Assembly (NCBI GenBank): GCA_963717455.1
Contig: OY970336.1
Location: 992,001 to 1,056,000 of the forward strand
Reading direction: 5' to 3'
Length of the DNA: 64,000 bases
Origin: Bog-473 sp963717455
GTDB taxonomy: Bacteria; Actinomycetota; Acidimicrobiia; Acidimicrobiales; RAAP-2
Shown here: piece by piece, positions 50,477-58,769 of the stretch
Layout of the letters: the number at the start of each line of letters is the position of its first letter
Position numbering within the stretch: the first letter of the stretch is position 1
Translations under genes and position numbers: made by a program
Notes under the pieces: generated by a model
Database searches by the model: none
What the model saw: the letters and a program-made list of their open reading frames with translations, nothing else
What the model was told of the DNA's origin: nothing

Positions 50477-50498
50477 TGTCGGTGCGGCACTGCCGACA
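50477..50498. promoter_or_regulatory. Inverted repeat in a divergent intergenic region
   Basis: TGTCGG and CCGACA (50477-50482 and 50493-50498) flank 10 bases in the 140-base gap between the leftward small gene and the rightward cyclase fusion. This spacing suits a dimeric regulator site. No promoter hexamers are clear. Confidence 0.3.
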
Positions 50499-50534
50499 TG
50501 GCTCGGCGCCCGAGGCGCGTGGTCGGGTAGCGCC

Positions 50535-51848
50535 GTGCTCGCTCCACCCCGCGTCGAATTCGCCGTGCGGGACGGCGCGCACCTCGCCTATCAGGTGGCC
50601 GGGGCGGGGCCACGCGAGATCGTCTTCGTGGGAGGTTCCATGGCTACCTCTCTGGCCTGGGACGACCCGGCGACAGCCAAGGGCTTACGGAGGTTGGCCA
50701 ACTTCTCCCGACTCGTCACCTACGACCAGCGCGGCACGGGGTACTCGGACCGTTTCGACCCCTCGGCGTCCCCGGGCCTCGACGACCTGGTCGCCGACCT
50801 CAGGGCGGTGGTGGAGGCCGCCGGCATGGCCGACCCCGTGCTCCTGGGGTCGCACAACGGTGGTGCGGTCGCCGCCATGTACGCCACGATGTACCCGGTC
50901 CGCCAGCTCATCATGTGCAACACCTGGGCACGGCTCCAGGAGGCCGACGACTTTCCCATCGGCTTCCCCGACACGATCCTGGACCGTCTGGAGGGGCGCT
51001 ACCGGGAGGAGTGGGGCGAAGGGCGCATCTTCAACGAGTTCTCGCCCCGCAGAGGTGAACGGCCACCGGGCCACGACGAGCTCGCGTCGACCAGCCAGAA
51101 TCAGCTCGTCACGCTCTTCCGGATCAACCGCAACTATGACATCCGCCCGCTGCTGCCGACGATCGCGGTGCCCACCCTGGTGATCCACCTGGAGGACAAC
51201 GTCAACGTCCCGCCCGCACACGGGCGCTACATCGCCGATGCCGTACCGGGCGCGCAGCTCGCACTCCTCCCGGGCTCCGACCAGGTCTTCCTGCGCAACT
51301 ACGCCACCCCGGTGATCGACGAGGTCGAACGGTTCGTGACGGGCTCGCTCTCGCTCTTCTCCGACCGCATGCGCACGACCATGCTCTTCACCGACATCGT
51401 GGACTCCACACCCCTGGCCGCATCCCTCGGCGACGATGCGTGGAGCGCGCTCATCGAGGACCACAACAGCCGGATGCGCCGGGAGGTCGTCGCCTGCGGT
51501 GGCCACGAGGTGAAGAGCACGGGGGACGGCTTTCTCGTTGCGTTCGACGAGACCGAGCCGGCCATCCGCTGCGCGCTGGCCGCCATGGCGGCGATGGCGG
51601 GTCTCGGATTGGGGCTCCGCGCCGGCGTCCACGTGGGCGAGGTCTCCCGCATGGGCAAGAACGACCTCTCGGGGTTGGCCGTCCACTTCGCCCAGCGGCT
51701 CTGCGCCCGGGCCGCCGGCGGCCAGCTGCTCGTCTCCGACGCCGTGCGCGAGGCCTGCTCGGGCTCGGACGTGCGGTTCGAGGACCGAGGCCGGGCGCAG
51801 CTCAAGGGGATTCCGGGCGAGTGGGAGGTGTTCGAGGCCCGCCTGTAG
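50535..51848 (+). CDS. Alpha/beta-hydrolase-like domain fused to class III nucleotide cyclase
   Basis: A 437-aa fusion. Residues 10-265 have the alpha/beta-hydrolase fold (FVGGSMATSLAWDDP, LVTYDQRGTGYSDR, VPTLVIHLEDNVNVPP). Residues 280-437 form a class III cyclase: MLFTDIVDSTPLAASLGDDA with both metal Asp residues, KSTGDGFLVAF with the substrate Lys, and LAVHFAQRLCARAAGG with the catalytic Arg. The cyclase looks active. The hydrolase does not: the nucleophile elbow reads GSHNGG, with His107 where Ser is expected, and the final His position reads PGSDQVF, with Gln250. The front domain is thus probably a ligand sensor, as suggested for similar mycobacterial fusions. The GTG at 50535 is the start. 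Confidence 0.88.
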   Translation: MLAPPRVEFAVRDGAHLAYQVAGAGPREIVFVGGSMATSLAWDDPATAKGLRRLANFSRLVTYDQRGTGYSDRFDPSASPGLDDLVADLRAVVEAAGMADPVLLGSHNGGAVAAMYATMYPVRQLIMCNTWARLQEADDFPIGFPDTILDRLEGRYREEWGEGRIFNEFSPRRGERPPGHDELASTSQNQLVTLFRINRNYDIRPLLPTIAVPTLVIHLEDNVNVPPAHGRYIADAVPGAQLALLPGSDQVFLRNYATPVIDEVERFVTGSLSLFSDRMRTTMLFTDIVDSTPLAASLGDDAWSALIEDHNSRMRREVVACGGHEVKSTGDGFLVAFDETEPAIRCALAAMAAMAGLGLGLRAGVHVGEVSRMGKNDLSGLAVHFAQRLCARAAGGQLLVSDAVREACSGSDVRFEDRGRAQLKGIPGEWEVFEARL

Positions 51849-51879
51849 CGGCCGGGCGGCGGCGGGCGGCGATCCACCG

Positions 51880-51909
51880 TTGACATGTGACTAAAAGGTC
51901 ACATAAAGT
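51880..51909 (+). promoter_or_regulatory. Promoter with overlapping operator, upstream of the ArsR-SRPBCC gene
   Basis: A consensus -35, TTGACA (51880-51885), is followed after 17-18 bases by ATAAAG/TAAAGT (51903-51909). The spacer holds a perfect 7-base inverted repeat, ATGTGAC (51885-51891) and GTCACAT (51898-51904), a good site for an ArsR-type dimer to block RNA polymerase. The start codon GTG at 51916 lies about 7 bases after the -10, so the message is probably leaderless. Autorepression is the simplest reading. Confidence 0.75.
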
Positions 51910-51915
51910 GGAGGG

Positions 51916-52677
51916 GTGGAGGAGTTGGACGAGGTGTTCAAGGCCCTGGCCGACCCGACCCGCAGGAGCTTGCTCGACGAGCTCTTCCGGGAGGACGGCC
52001 AGACCCTGGGCTCGCTCGGGGAGCGTTTCGACATGACGCGCTTCGGGGTCATGAAGCACCTCAAGCAGCTCGAAGAGGCCGGACTGGTGGTGACGAGGCG
52101 ACGGGGCCGCGAGAAGCTCCATTTCCTCAATCCCGTCCCCATCCGGCTCATCCACGACCGCTGGGTGAGGAAGTACTCCGAGCCCTGGGTGGCAGGGCTG
52201 AGCGAGATCAAGGACAGATTGGAGAGGCAGATGGAAAAGGTGTACGAGATCTTCATCAAGGCGACGCCCGAACAGGTCTGGGGGGCGATCGTCGACCCGG
52301 AGATCCGGGCCAAGTACAACTTCGGTGCCGCAGTGAACTCGGAGTGGAAGGTGGGCTCGCCGATCAGCGTCGACGTCGCGAAGCACGGCGTGCACCTCGG
52401 CGACGGAGAGGTCCTCGAGGTCGACCCGCCCCGCAGGCTCGTCCACACCATGGCCGCCGTCTGGGACGACGAGGTCAGGTCCGAGGGGTTCTCGCGGGTC
52501 ACCTGGGAGATCGAGCCGGTGGGCGACTCGGTCCATCTCACGCTGACGCACGACCAGCTGCGCGACGGCGCCAACGCCCAGCTCTACGGCGGCTGGCCGA
52601 TGGTCCTCTCGGGGCTCAAGACCTGGCTCGAGACCGGTGAGCTGCTCACGACGCCCGGCTCCTTGATGTACGCCTGA
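51916..52677 (+). CDS. ArsR-family regulator fused to SRPBCC (AHSA1-like) domain
   Basis: A 253-aa two-domain protein. Residues 1-95 are a winged helix: VFKALADPTRRSLLDELF, TLGSLGERFDMTRFGVMKHL (recognition helix) and LEEAGLVVTRRRGREKLHFL. No metal-binding CxC motif of metal sensors is seen. From about residue 108 (VYEIFIKATPEQVWGAIVDP) a hydrophobic-pocket START/SRPBCC domain follows, with VLEVDPPRRLVHTM and GWPMVLSGLKTWLETGE. It probably binds a small hydrophobic ligand. The upstream palindromic promoter suggests autoregulation. Likely targets nearby are the MFS exporter and the glyoxalase remnant downstream. The start is GTG 51916. Confidence 0.88.
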   Translation: MEELDEVFKALADPTRRSLLDELFREDGQTLGSLGERFDMTRFGVMKHLKQLEEAGLVVTRRRGREKLHFLNPVPIRLIHDRWVRKYSEPWVAGLSEIKDRLERQMEKVYEIFIKATPEQVWGAIVDPEIRAKYNFGAAVNSEWKVGSPISVDVAKHGVHLGDGEVLEVDPPRRLVHTMAAVWDDEVRSEGFSRVTWEIEPVGDSVHLTLTHDQLRDGANAQLYGGWPMVLSGLKTWLETGELLTTPGSLMYA

Positions 52678-52714
52678 GGAGTCGGCGCCGAGTCATGGAG
52701 AAGGAAGTGGACAG

Positions 52715-52908
52715 ATGACGCAGCCGAGGGGCGCCCCGCCGGAGTGGAGACGGGTCTCCGGTTGACGACGCACGACGCCGACGCCGCCCACACGGCGCTG
52801 CGGTCACGCGGCGTCGACGCCGACGAGGTCCTGCGCTGGCCCGGCGTCCCGCCGATGTTCGCCTTCCGCGATCAGGACGGCAACGGGCTCGAGATCGTTG
52901 AGGCCTGA
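52715..52908 (+). pseudogene. Remnant of a glyoxalase/VOC-family gene
   Basis: A gene-like start (GAAGGAAG then ATG at 52715, MTQPRGAPP) ends after about 17 codons. In another frame the C-terminal third of a VOC protein follows: TGLRLTTHDADAAHTALRSR, then PPMFAFRDQDGNGLEIVEA and a stop at 52908. The DxDGNxLEI pattern carries the family's metal-site Glu. About 60-70 N-terminal residues are missing, so an internal deletion is likely. A 54-aa ORF from GTG 52744 could still be made. It lies directly after the ArsR-SRPBCC gene, a common pairing. The convergent MFS gene reads across its last 105 bases. Confidence 0.6.
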
Positions 52909-54108
52909 GCGACCAGGGCCGGGCGCACCCCGGTCGTGGACGGACATGGCGAGCGTCAGGGCGCCGAAGACGGCGCCGAGCAGGCAGACGCCCGCCCACC
53001 CGTGGGTGCCGTAGAGCGCACCAGCGCTCACGGAGCCGGCGGCCCCGCCCAGGAAATAGCAGACCATGTACGCGCTGTTGATCCGGCTCCGGGCGTCGGG
53101 GCGCAGTGCGTAGATCACCGCCTGGTTGGTGATCTGCATGCCTTGGGTGCCCATGTCGAGCACGACGATGCCGACGATGAGCGCGGCCAACGAGGTCCGG
53201 CCGGCCCAGAGCAGAGCGAAGGAGCCGGCGAGGAGCACGCCGGCTCCCACCGTGGTGGCGGTCGACCGGGCGGAGTCGGCCAGCTTTCCGGCCATGTTGG
53301 CGGCCACGATGCCGCCCGCACCCACGAGGCCGAACAGCCCGATGACCGCGTTCGAGTAGCGGTAGGGGCTCCCCGAGAGCAAGAACGCGATGGTGGTCCA
53401 CAGCGCGCTGAAGGCGGCGAACGCGCAGGCGCCGTGCCAGGCCCGACGCCGCAGCACGGGCTCGGTGACGATGAGGCGCAGCGACGAGGACACCAGGCTC
53501 GGGTAGCTGCGCTGGGGGCGCGGGCGTTCGGCGGGGAGCGCGCGCCACAGGATGCACGCGAAGCAGACCATGAGGCCGGCCGAGAGCCAGTAGATGGCGC
53601 GCCAGCCCGCCGCCTGGGCCACCAGGCCCGACACCGTGCGCGCCAGGAGGATGCCCAGGAGCAGCCCCGTCATGATGCGGGCGACCACCCGTCCCCGCCG
53701 CTCCTCGGGCGCCAGGTCGGCGGCGAAGGGGATCATGACCTGGCCCGCCACCGATGCCCCGCCGACCGCGATGGAGGCCAGGCCGAAGACCCAGAGGCTT
53801 GGTGCCAGCGCGCAGGCCACCAGGGCGACCGCGGAGACGCAGAAGAGGCGGGTGACCAGCGCGCGGCGCGGGTGGAGGTCGCCCAGAGGGACGACGAGGA
53901 GCAGCCCGGCGGCGTAGCCGATCTGGGTGGCCGTGATGATGGACGAGGTCGGGCCGGGGCCGCTGTGGAAGCTGCGCGCCACCTGGTGCAACACGGGCTG
54001 GGCGTAGTAGAGGTTGGCCACCACGGCGCCGGTGGCGACCGCGATGAGCGCGACCAGCGCCCGCGAGAGCCCAGGTGCTTGGTCCGACGCGGTGCCCGTC
54101 GCTGCCAC
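52804..54108 (-). CDS. MFS transporter
   Basis: A 434-aa, 12-helix major facilitator of the drug:H+ antiporter kind. The N-terminal VVANLYYAQPVLHQVARSF resembles the YnfM/AraJ-type export group. The loop 2-3 signature is PLGDLHPRRALVTR, and GLLLGILLARTVSG resembles motif C. GTG at 54108 is the start. The last 40 residues (LNDLEPVAVLIAEGEHRRD) are hydrophilic and overlap the VOC remnant on the other strand, so the natural C-terminus may have been altered by local deletion. Efflux of a small organic compound is likely; the substrate is unknown. Confidence 0.85.
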   Translation of the reverse strand: MAATGTASDQAPGLSRALVALIAVATGAVVANLYYAQPVLHQVARSFHSGPGPTSSIITATQIGYAAGLLLVVPLGDLHPRRALVTRLFCVSAVALVACALAPSLWVFGLASIAVGGASVAGQVMIPFAADLAPEERRGRVVARIMTGLLLGILLARTVSGLVAQAAGWRAIYWLSAGLMVCFACILWRALPAERPRPQRSYPSLVSSSLRLIVTEPVLRRRAWHGACAFAAFSALWTTIAFLLSGSPYRYSNAVIGLFGLVGAGGIVAANMAGKLADSARSTATTVGAGVLLAGSFALLWAGRTSLAALIVGIVVLDMGTQGMQITNQAVIYALRPDARSRINSAYMVCYFLGGAAGSVSAGALYGTHGWAGVCLLGAVFGALTLAMSVHDRGAPGPGRSGLNDLEPVAVLIAEGEHRRDAGPAQDLVGVDAA

Positions 54109-54138
54109 CGGGTCAGGCTACCGGCGGCCCGCTTTGGC

Positions 54139-54573
54139 TCAGACGTTGCCCCCGCGCCGGCTCTCGGCCGTGACGCCAGTCAGTGCGGTGAGGATCAGCG
54201 GCACGCCGAGGAAGATGAGCCAGACACCGAAGACGAGGGCCAGGACCGTCATAAAGGCGCCCATGCCCATGACGAAGGGCCAGATGGAGGAGCCGGGGAA
54301 CGAGTCGACGTTGCCCGCACCCTCGGCCATCTCGGCGTCCTCGCGGTCCGACGGGCGGTCACCCACCGCTGGGATCTTGCCCCAGAAGAAGTACTTGCGA
54401 CCGTGGAAGCGCTGGTGCCAGAAGAAGTAGTAGAGGCCGGGCAGGAAGCCGAGCAGCGTCACGCCGAGCAGCATCACGCCGCCGCCGTCCTCGTAGCTCC
54501 AGAACCAGTAGACGAGGCCGACGATCCCGAAGAACATCCCGAGGAAGAGCAAGAAGAGAGCTTCGACCCTCAT
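54139..54573 (-). CDS. ctaF: Cytochrome c oxidase subunit IV (actinobacterial type)
   Basis: A 144-aa four-helix subunit found in actinobacterial aa3 oxidases. Helices are MRVEALFLLFLGMFFGIVGL, VMLLGVTLLGFLPGLYYFFW, and a final pair in WPFVMGMGAFMTVLALVFGV and LIFLGVPLILTALTG. The middle loop RFHGRKYFFWGKIPAVGDRP is more polar. The ATG at 54573 overlaps the ctaD stop by 4 bases, so the leftward order is ctaC-ctaD-ctaF. Confidence 0.92.
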   Translation of the reverse strand: MRVEALFLLFLGMFFGIVGLVYWFWSYEDGGGVMLLGVTLLGFLPGLYYFFWHQRFHGRKYFFWGKIPAVGDRPSDREDAEMAEGAGNVDSFPGSSIWPFVMGMGAFMTVLALVFGVWLIFLGVPLILTALTGVTAESRRGGNV

Positions 54574-56362
54574 ACCGACGCCGTGAGCTTCCCGTTCGTC
54601 TTCCCGTTGGTGTGGGCGCCCTTGCCGTGGGGCACCGTCAGCGCGTCGGGGTGGTTGTAGTCCCACGTCGGACGCTCCGAGCGGATGGGCGGCAGATGGG
54701 TGTAGTTGTGGTGCGGCGGCGGCGAGGTGGTGAACCACTCAAGCGTGTGGGCGTCCCAGGGGTTGTCCCCGGCCGGGATGGGCCTGCGCCACGACACGAC
54801 GAAGTTCACCAGCAGGAAAGCGAACGAGGCGGCGATGATGAAGGCGCCCACGGTCGAGACGATGTTGTAGCTCTGCCAGCCGAGGTTGGACGGGTAGCTG
54901 GCCACCCGGCGCGGCATGCCCAGGAGCCCGACCACGTACTGGGGCATGAAGGTGACCCAGAAGCCGATGAAGAGCAGCCAGAAGTGCCACTTGCCCAGGC
55001 TCTCGCGCAGCATGCGGCCGAACATCTTGGGGTACCAGTAGTAGACCCCGGCGAAGCCGCCGAAGACGGCCGTGCCGACCAGAACCTGGTGGAAGTGGGC
55101 CACTACGAAGTAGGTGTCGTGGACGGCGAAGTCGATCGGGGGGACGCGAGCATGATGCCCGTCACGCCGCCCATGAGGAAGGCGAAGAGGAAGCCGATGC
55201 TGAACAGCATGGGTGTCGTGAAGGTGAGCTGCCCGTGCCACATGGTGCCGATCCAGTTGAAGAACTTGATGCCCGTGGGCACGGCGATGAGCAGGCTCAG
55301 GAAGGAGAAGAAGGGCAGCAGCACGGCCCCGGTGGTGAACATGTGGTGCGCCCACACGCCGGTGGACAGGGCGGCGATGGCCATGGTGGCGAAGACCATT
55401 CCCTTGTAACCGAAGACCGGCTTGCGTGAGAACACGGGCAGCACCTCGGTCACGATGCCGAAGAAGGGCAGGGCGAGGATGTAGACCTCGGGATGGCCGA
55501 AGAACCAGAACAGGTTCTGCCACAGCAGCGGCGAGCCGCACGATCGCATCGGCGCGCCGTTCACCAGATGGCAGCCGACCGCGGTGTAGATGTGGGTGTT
55601 GAAGTGGCGGTCGCAGAACAGCATCACCACCGCCGCGGTGAGGACCGGGAACGCGATGAGGATCAGGATGGCGGTCACCAGCATGTTCCAGGTGAAGATC
55701 GGCATGCGGAACATGGTCATGCCGGGCGCGCGCAGGTAGAAGATGGTGCCGCACAGGTTGACGCCGGTGAAGATGGCCGAGAACCCGGTGAGGGCGATCC
55801 CCATCAAGAACACGTCGGGCCCGGCGCCGGGCGAGCTGGTGGCGCTCGAGAGCGGTGCGTAGGCGACCCACCCGAACTGGGCGGCGCCACCGGCCACGAA
55901 GAAGCCCATCAGCATGGTGATGGAGCCGCTGAGGTAGAGCCAGTAGCTGAGCGCGTTCAGGCGCGGGTAGGCCATGTCGGGCGCGCCGACCTGCAGCGGC
56001 ACGATGTAGTTGGCCAGGCCGCCGAAGGCGAACGGGCCGGCGAAGAGGTACAGCATCAGGCCGCCGTGCATGGTGAATAGCGCGTTGAACTGCGAGAAGC
56101 TGAGCAGCGACGAGTGTGGCGATGCCAGCTGCAGCCGCATGAGCAGCGCCATGATCCCCGAGATGTAGAAGATCACGATCGCCGTGATCATGTAGCTCAG
56201 ACCGATGACCTTGTGGTCGGTGGAGGTCAGCCACTTGAGGATGCCGGTGGGGCCGTGCTCCTCGTGGCCGCCGTGGGGCTCGTGCCCGTCACCGGGCACC
56301 TGGGGCGGGAGGTGGACCTCTGCGGGCTCATGTGTCCCTGGTGGGGCGATGACGTCAGTCAC
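54570..56362 (-). CDS. ctaD: Cytochrome c oxidase subunit I, frameshifted
   Basis: Catalytic haem-copper subunit. The first frame carries LTSTDHKVIGLSYM, the haem-His segment NALFTMHGGLMLYLFAG, the D-channel GAPDMAYPRLNALSYWL, the Cu-B His with cross-linked Tyr in GHPEVYILALPFFG, and WAHHMF. At 55138-55143, a run of six G on the plus strand, the frame is lost: MLASP should continue PIDFAVHDTYFVVAHFHQVL. Adding one base to the run restores it, giving about 597 aa. An unusual Cys-containing insert (TAVGCHLVNGAPMRSCGSP) lies before LLWQNLFWFFG. GTG 56362 is preferred because AGGAGGTG lies 9 bases upstream; a GTG 12 bases earlier is inside that site. Confidence 0.93.
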
Positions 56363-57296
56363 CGTAGAGCGCACCTCCTGTATTTCCGGTGTTCCCGCTG
56401 CCCGAGTTGCCGGAGTTGCCCGAGTTCCCAGAGTAGCTGGGCACCGTCCCGTTCACGTTGGCGTGCAGGCCGGCCGGGAGTTGCCCGATGGAGTTCGGGT
56501 GGGCCCGCTGGAACGCGCCCGTGACCCGCAGCCAGGTCTGGTAGGCCGAGGGCGACACGGAACGGACGTTGAAGAACATCAAGGAGTGGTAGAGGCCGCA
56601 GAGCTGGGTGCACTGGCCCCGGTAGACGCCGTCGTGCAGGACGTTGAAGTCGAACTGCGTGGAGTACCCCGGGCTGGCGTAGCGGCTGAAGTTGAATTCG
56701 GGCACGTAGAAGCCGTGCAGCACGTCGTAGGAGTTGAGCGTGATGCGGACCGTCTTGCCGGTCGGGACCACCATGGTCGGCGCGTCGGTGGTCTGGCCGA
56801 TGATCTTGACGCCGTTGGGGTACTCGAACTCCCAGCCCCACTGGAAGGCGTACACGTGCACCCGTGCGTAGGGGTTGGGCTCGACCGCGGTGACCTTGTT
56901 CTCCACCACGACCGTGGCCACGAAGAGCCCGAGGACGATCAGGATCGGCATCACGGTGTAGATGATCTCGGTCAGCGTGTGGTACTGGGTCTGCACGGGC
57001 AGCGTGTCGGCGTCCCGCTTGCCGCGCCGGTAGCGGAAGACGGCCCACGTGATGAGCAGGAGGGTGAAGCCGCCCACGATGATCCCGGCGATGAAGAAGC
57101 CCTGCCAGAGGTGGAAGGTGGAGCGGGCCTGGGTGGTGGCGCCCTTGTAGGCGCCGAAGGTCGGGAGCTGGCACCCGGTCAGCAGGAGCGCTCCGACGGC
57201 CACCGCGGCCGCGGCCAGCCGGCGGCGTGGGCTCTTACGGCTGGGAGATGGGCTTTCGGGCGTGTCGGAGGGAGGGCCGGTCAGCGACGAGTCCAC
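56355..57296 (-). CDS. ctaC: Cytochrome c oxidase subunit II, lipoprotein
   Basis: Subunit with the Cu-A centre, accepting electrons from QcrC. 313 aa. A signal peptide with the lipobox LLLTGC (Cys42) is followed by two helices (GFFIAGIIVGGFTLLLITWA, YTVMPILIVLGLFVATVV). The Cu-A domain has VLHGFYVPEFNFS (His) and GQCTQLCGLYHSLM (two Cys, His, Met). The C-terminus ends in a Ser/Gly/Asn-rich tail (SGNSGNSGNSGSGNTGN), unusual for the family. The GTG at 57296 is the start. The end overlaps the ctaD start. An A/T-rich stretch at 57318-57335 in the upstream gap may belong to its promoter, though no clear hexamers stand out. Confidence 0.95.
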   Translation of the reverse strand: MDSSLTGPPSDTPESPSPSRKSPRRRLAAAAVAVGALLLTGCQLPTFGAYKGATTQARSTFHLWQGFFIAGIIVGGFTLLLITWAVFRYRRGKRDADTLPVQTQYHTLTEIIYTVMPILIVLGLFVATVVVENKVTAVEPNPYARVHVYAFQWGWEFEYPNGVKIIGQTTDAPTMVVPTGKTVRITLNSYDVLHGFYVPEFNFSRYASPGYSTQFDFNVLHDGVYRGQCTQLCGLYHSLMFFNVRSVSPSAYQTWLRVTGAFQRAHPNSIGQLPAGLHANVNGTVPSYSGNSGNSGNSGSGNTGNTGGALYGD

Positions 57297-57363
57297 GGCG
57301 CTGACACTATCGAACCCCGCAAAAAAACTGGAATTGGCAGCGCAGCGGCTGTGCGCCCCCCGG

Positions 57364-58662
57364 TCAGCGCGGATGCGGGTCTGGCGGCGCCACCGACTCG
57401 TTGGAGGCCCAGGTGAAGACGCCTCGCGCCATGGTGGAGGTGGCCCGGGCGGCCCGGGCCGCGCACACCTGTTGGCGCGCCCGCCGGATCGCTTCGTCGC
57501 CTGGGTCGGCGAGCCAGGCGTGCTCGGCCAGATGGCCGGCGACACGCAGCGCCCCATCGGCTTGCTCGGGCTCGCTCTCGGCGACCGCCAGGAGCTGCAG
57601 GGCACGGTCGGCCAGGGCGCCGGCCCCGCCGGCCAGCGCCGCCAGCTCGGAGGCGAGGGCGCGTTCGGGTGCCGGCTGCAGGGACGCGGGGTTGCCGTCC
57701 CACCAACCCCCGTACTGGCGCCACACCGTGTGGACGATGAACTCGGGCTCGTCGTAGACCGGGCGCAGATAGGGACGGGCCTCGAGCTCGGCGGGGGCGC
57801 GAACGGTGTGGATGGCGTCGTCGAGCCGGCCGCCGGCGTTCATCACCTCCAGCGTCTGGTCGACCAGGGAGTCGAGCAGGTCCGCCGTGTCGGTGAGGGC
57901 CTGGCGGACCCGGTCGACCCCCATCACGGGGAAGCCGTGGCCGGGCAGGAGGAACTCGGCCCCGAGCCCGAGCATGCGGCGCAGCGCGGCCGCCCACTCC
58001 CTCGGGTAGCGCTGCACCTTCTGGGGGTTGCCGGCGTTGGGCGACGCCCAGATGAAGAGGTCGCCGCAGCAGAGGACACGCTTCTGCGCCTGCCAGGTGA
58101 TGGTGTGGTCGTCGGTCTCGCCCTTCTCGTGGCGGAGCGAGAAGTCGGCACCGCCGACGGAGAGGTCGAGGGTGTCGTGGTAGGTGCGGTCCGGATAGCG
58201 GTATTCGGTCGGCCAGTGCAGGTCCGTGAAGCCGAACTGCCGCCGGTTGATGATCGTGTTGTAGCCGGCCGTGAAGATGTAGCGATCGAAGCGGGCCGGC
58301 AGGGCGTGGTGCGCGATGACCTCGGGAGCGGCCCAGCCCTCGGCGGCCGCCTCCGCCTCCCAGACCGGCACGCCGAACACGTGGTCGATGTGCCCGTGGG
58401 AGTAGACGGCCGTGTTGAGGCGGGCCGGGCTCCAGGTCCGTATGTCGTCGTGGACCACGCGCGCCAGGGGCGCGCTCCCGGTGTCGACGAGCAGCAGGCC
58501 GTCCTCGGTGGCGAAGGCCGAGACGTTGGCGAACGACGGGCAGAAGCCGACCCCGTCGGTGATCTCGACGAACCCGCCGATGTGGTCGACGGGGTGGAAG
58601 GTCGACGTCGAGATCTCGCCGTTCCACAGGCGATCGGCGACGGACAAGACGTCAGTTGGCAT
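57364..58662 (-). CDS. Metallo-beta-lactamase-fold hydrolase, alkylsulfatase-like
   Basis: A 432-aa protein. The metal site is YSHGHIDHVFG (HxHxDH at residues 89-94), with ETDDHTITW, CCGDLFIWASPNAGNPQK and LLPGHGFPV providing further ligands. The ETDDH segment and the later RQYGGWWDGNPASLQPAP are hallmarks of the linear alkylsulfatase (SdsA/Pdimer) group, including the start of the dimerisation region. The usual C-terminal SCP2-like substrate domain is absent. It may cleave alkyl sulfates or related esters. The ATG at 58662 is the start. It lies upstream of ctaC on the same strand with a 67-base gap, so the two are probably separate units. Confidence 0.83.
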   Translation of the reverse strand: MPTDVLSVADRLWNGEISTSTFHPVDHIGGFVEITDGVGFCPSFANVSAFATEDGLLLVDTGSAPLARVVHDDIRTWSPARLNTAVYSHGHIDHVFGVPVWEAEAAAEGWAAPEVIAHHALPARFDRYIFTAGYNTIINRRQFGFTDLHWPTEYRYPDRTYHDTLDLSVGGADFSLRHEKGETDDHTITWQAQKRVLCCGDLFIWASPNAGNPQKVQRYPREWAAALRRMLGLGAEFLLPGHGFPVMGVDRVRQALTDTADLLDSLVDQTLEVMNAGGRLDDAIHTVRAPAELEARPYLRPVYDEPEFIVHTVWRQYGGWWDGNPASLQPAPERALASELAALAGGAGALADRALQLLAVAESEPEQADGALRVAGHLAEHAWLADPGDEAIRRARQQVCAARAARATSTMARGVFTWASNESVAPPDPHPR

Positions 58663-58744
58663 GGACCCCCCATGGTGGCTCGGAACCGCCCGGTGACGTG
58701 CTCACCCCCGCCACCGTGTGCCCGACAAGCTAGACGCGCGGTGC

Positions 58745-58764
58745 ACCGGGCCGGCGGGCCCGGT
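58745..58764 (-). terminator. Hairpin after tatA
   Basis: ACCGGGCC (58745-58752) and GGCCCGGT (58757-58764) form a perfect 8-bp GC-rich stem with a GGCG loop, 5 bases beyond the tatA stop. There is no T run. The position favours a leftward terminator. Confidence 0.5.
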
Positions 58765-58769
58765 CGGGG

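Noticed and set aside
51885..51904. TGTGA...TCACA resembling a CRP/cAMP receptor site near cyclase genes
   Set aside because: The half-sites are separated by 8 bases instead of the 6 of CRP sites, and the position over an ArsR promoter fits self-repression better.
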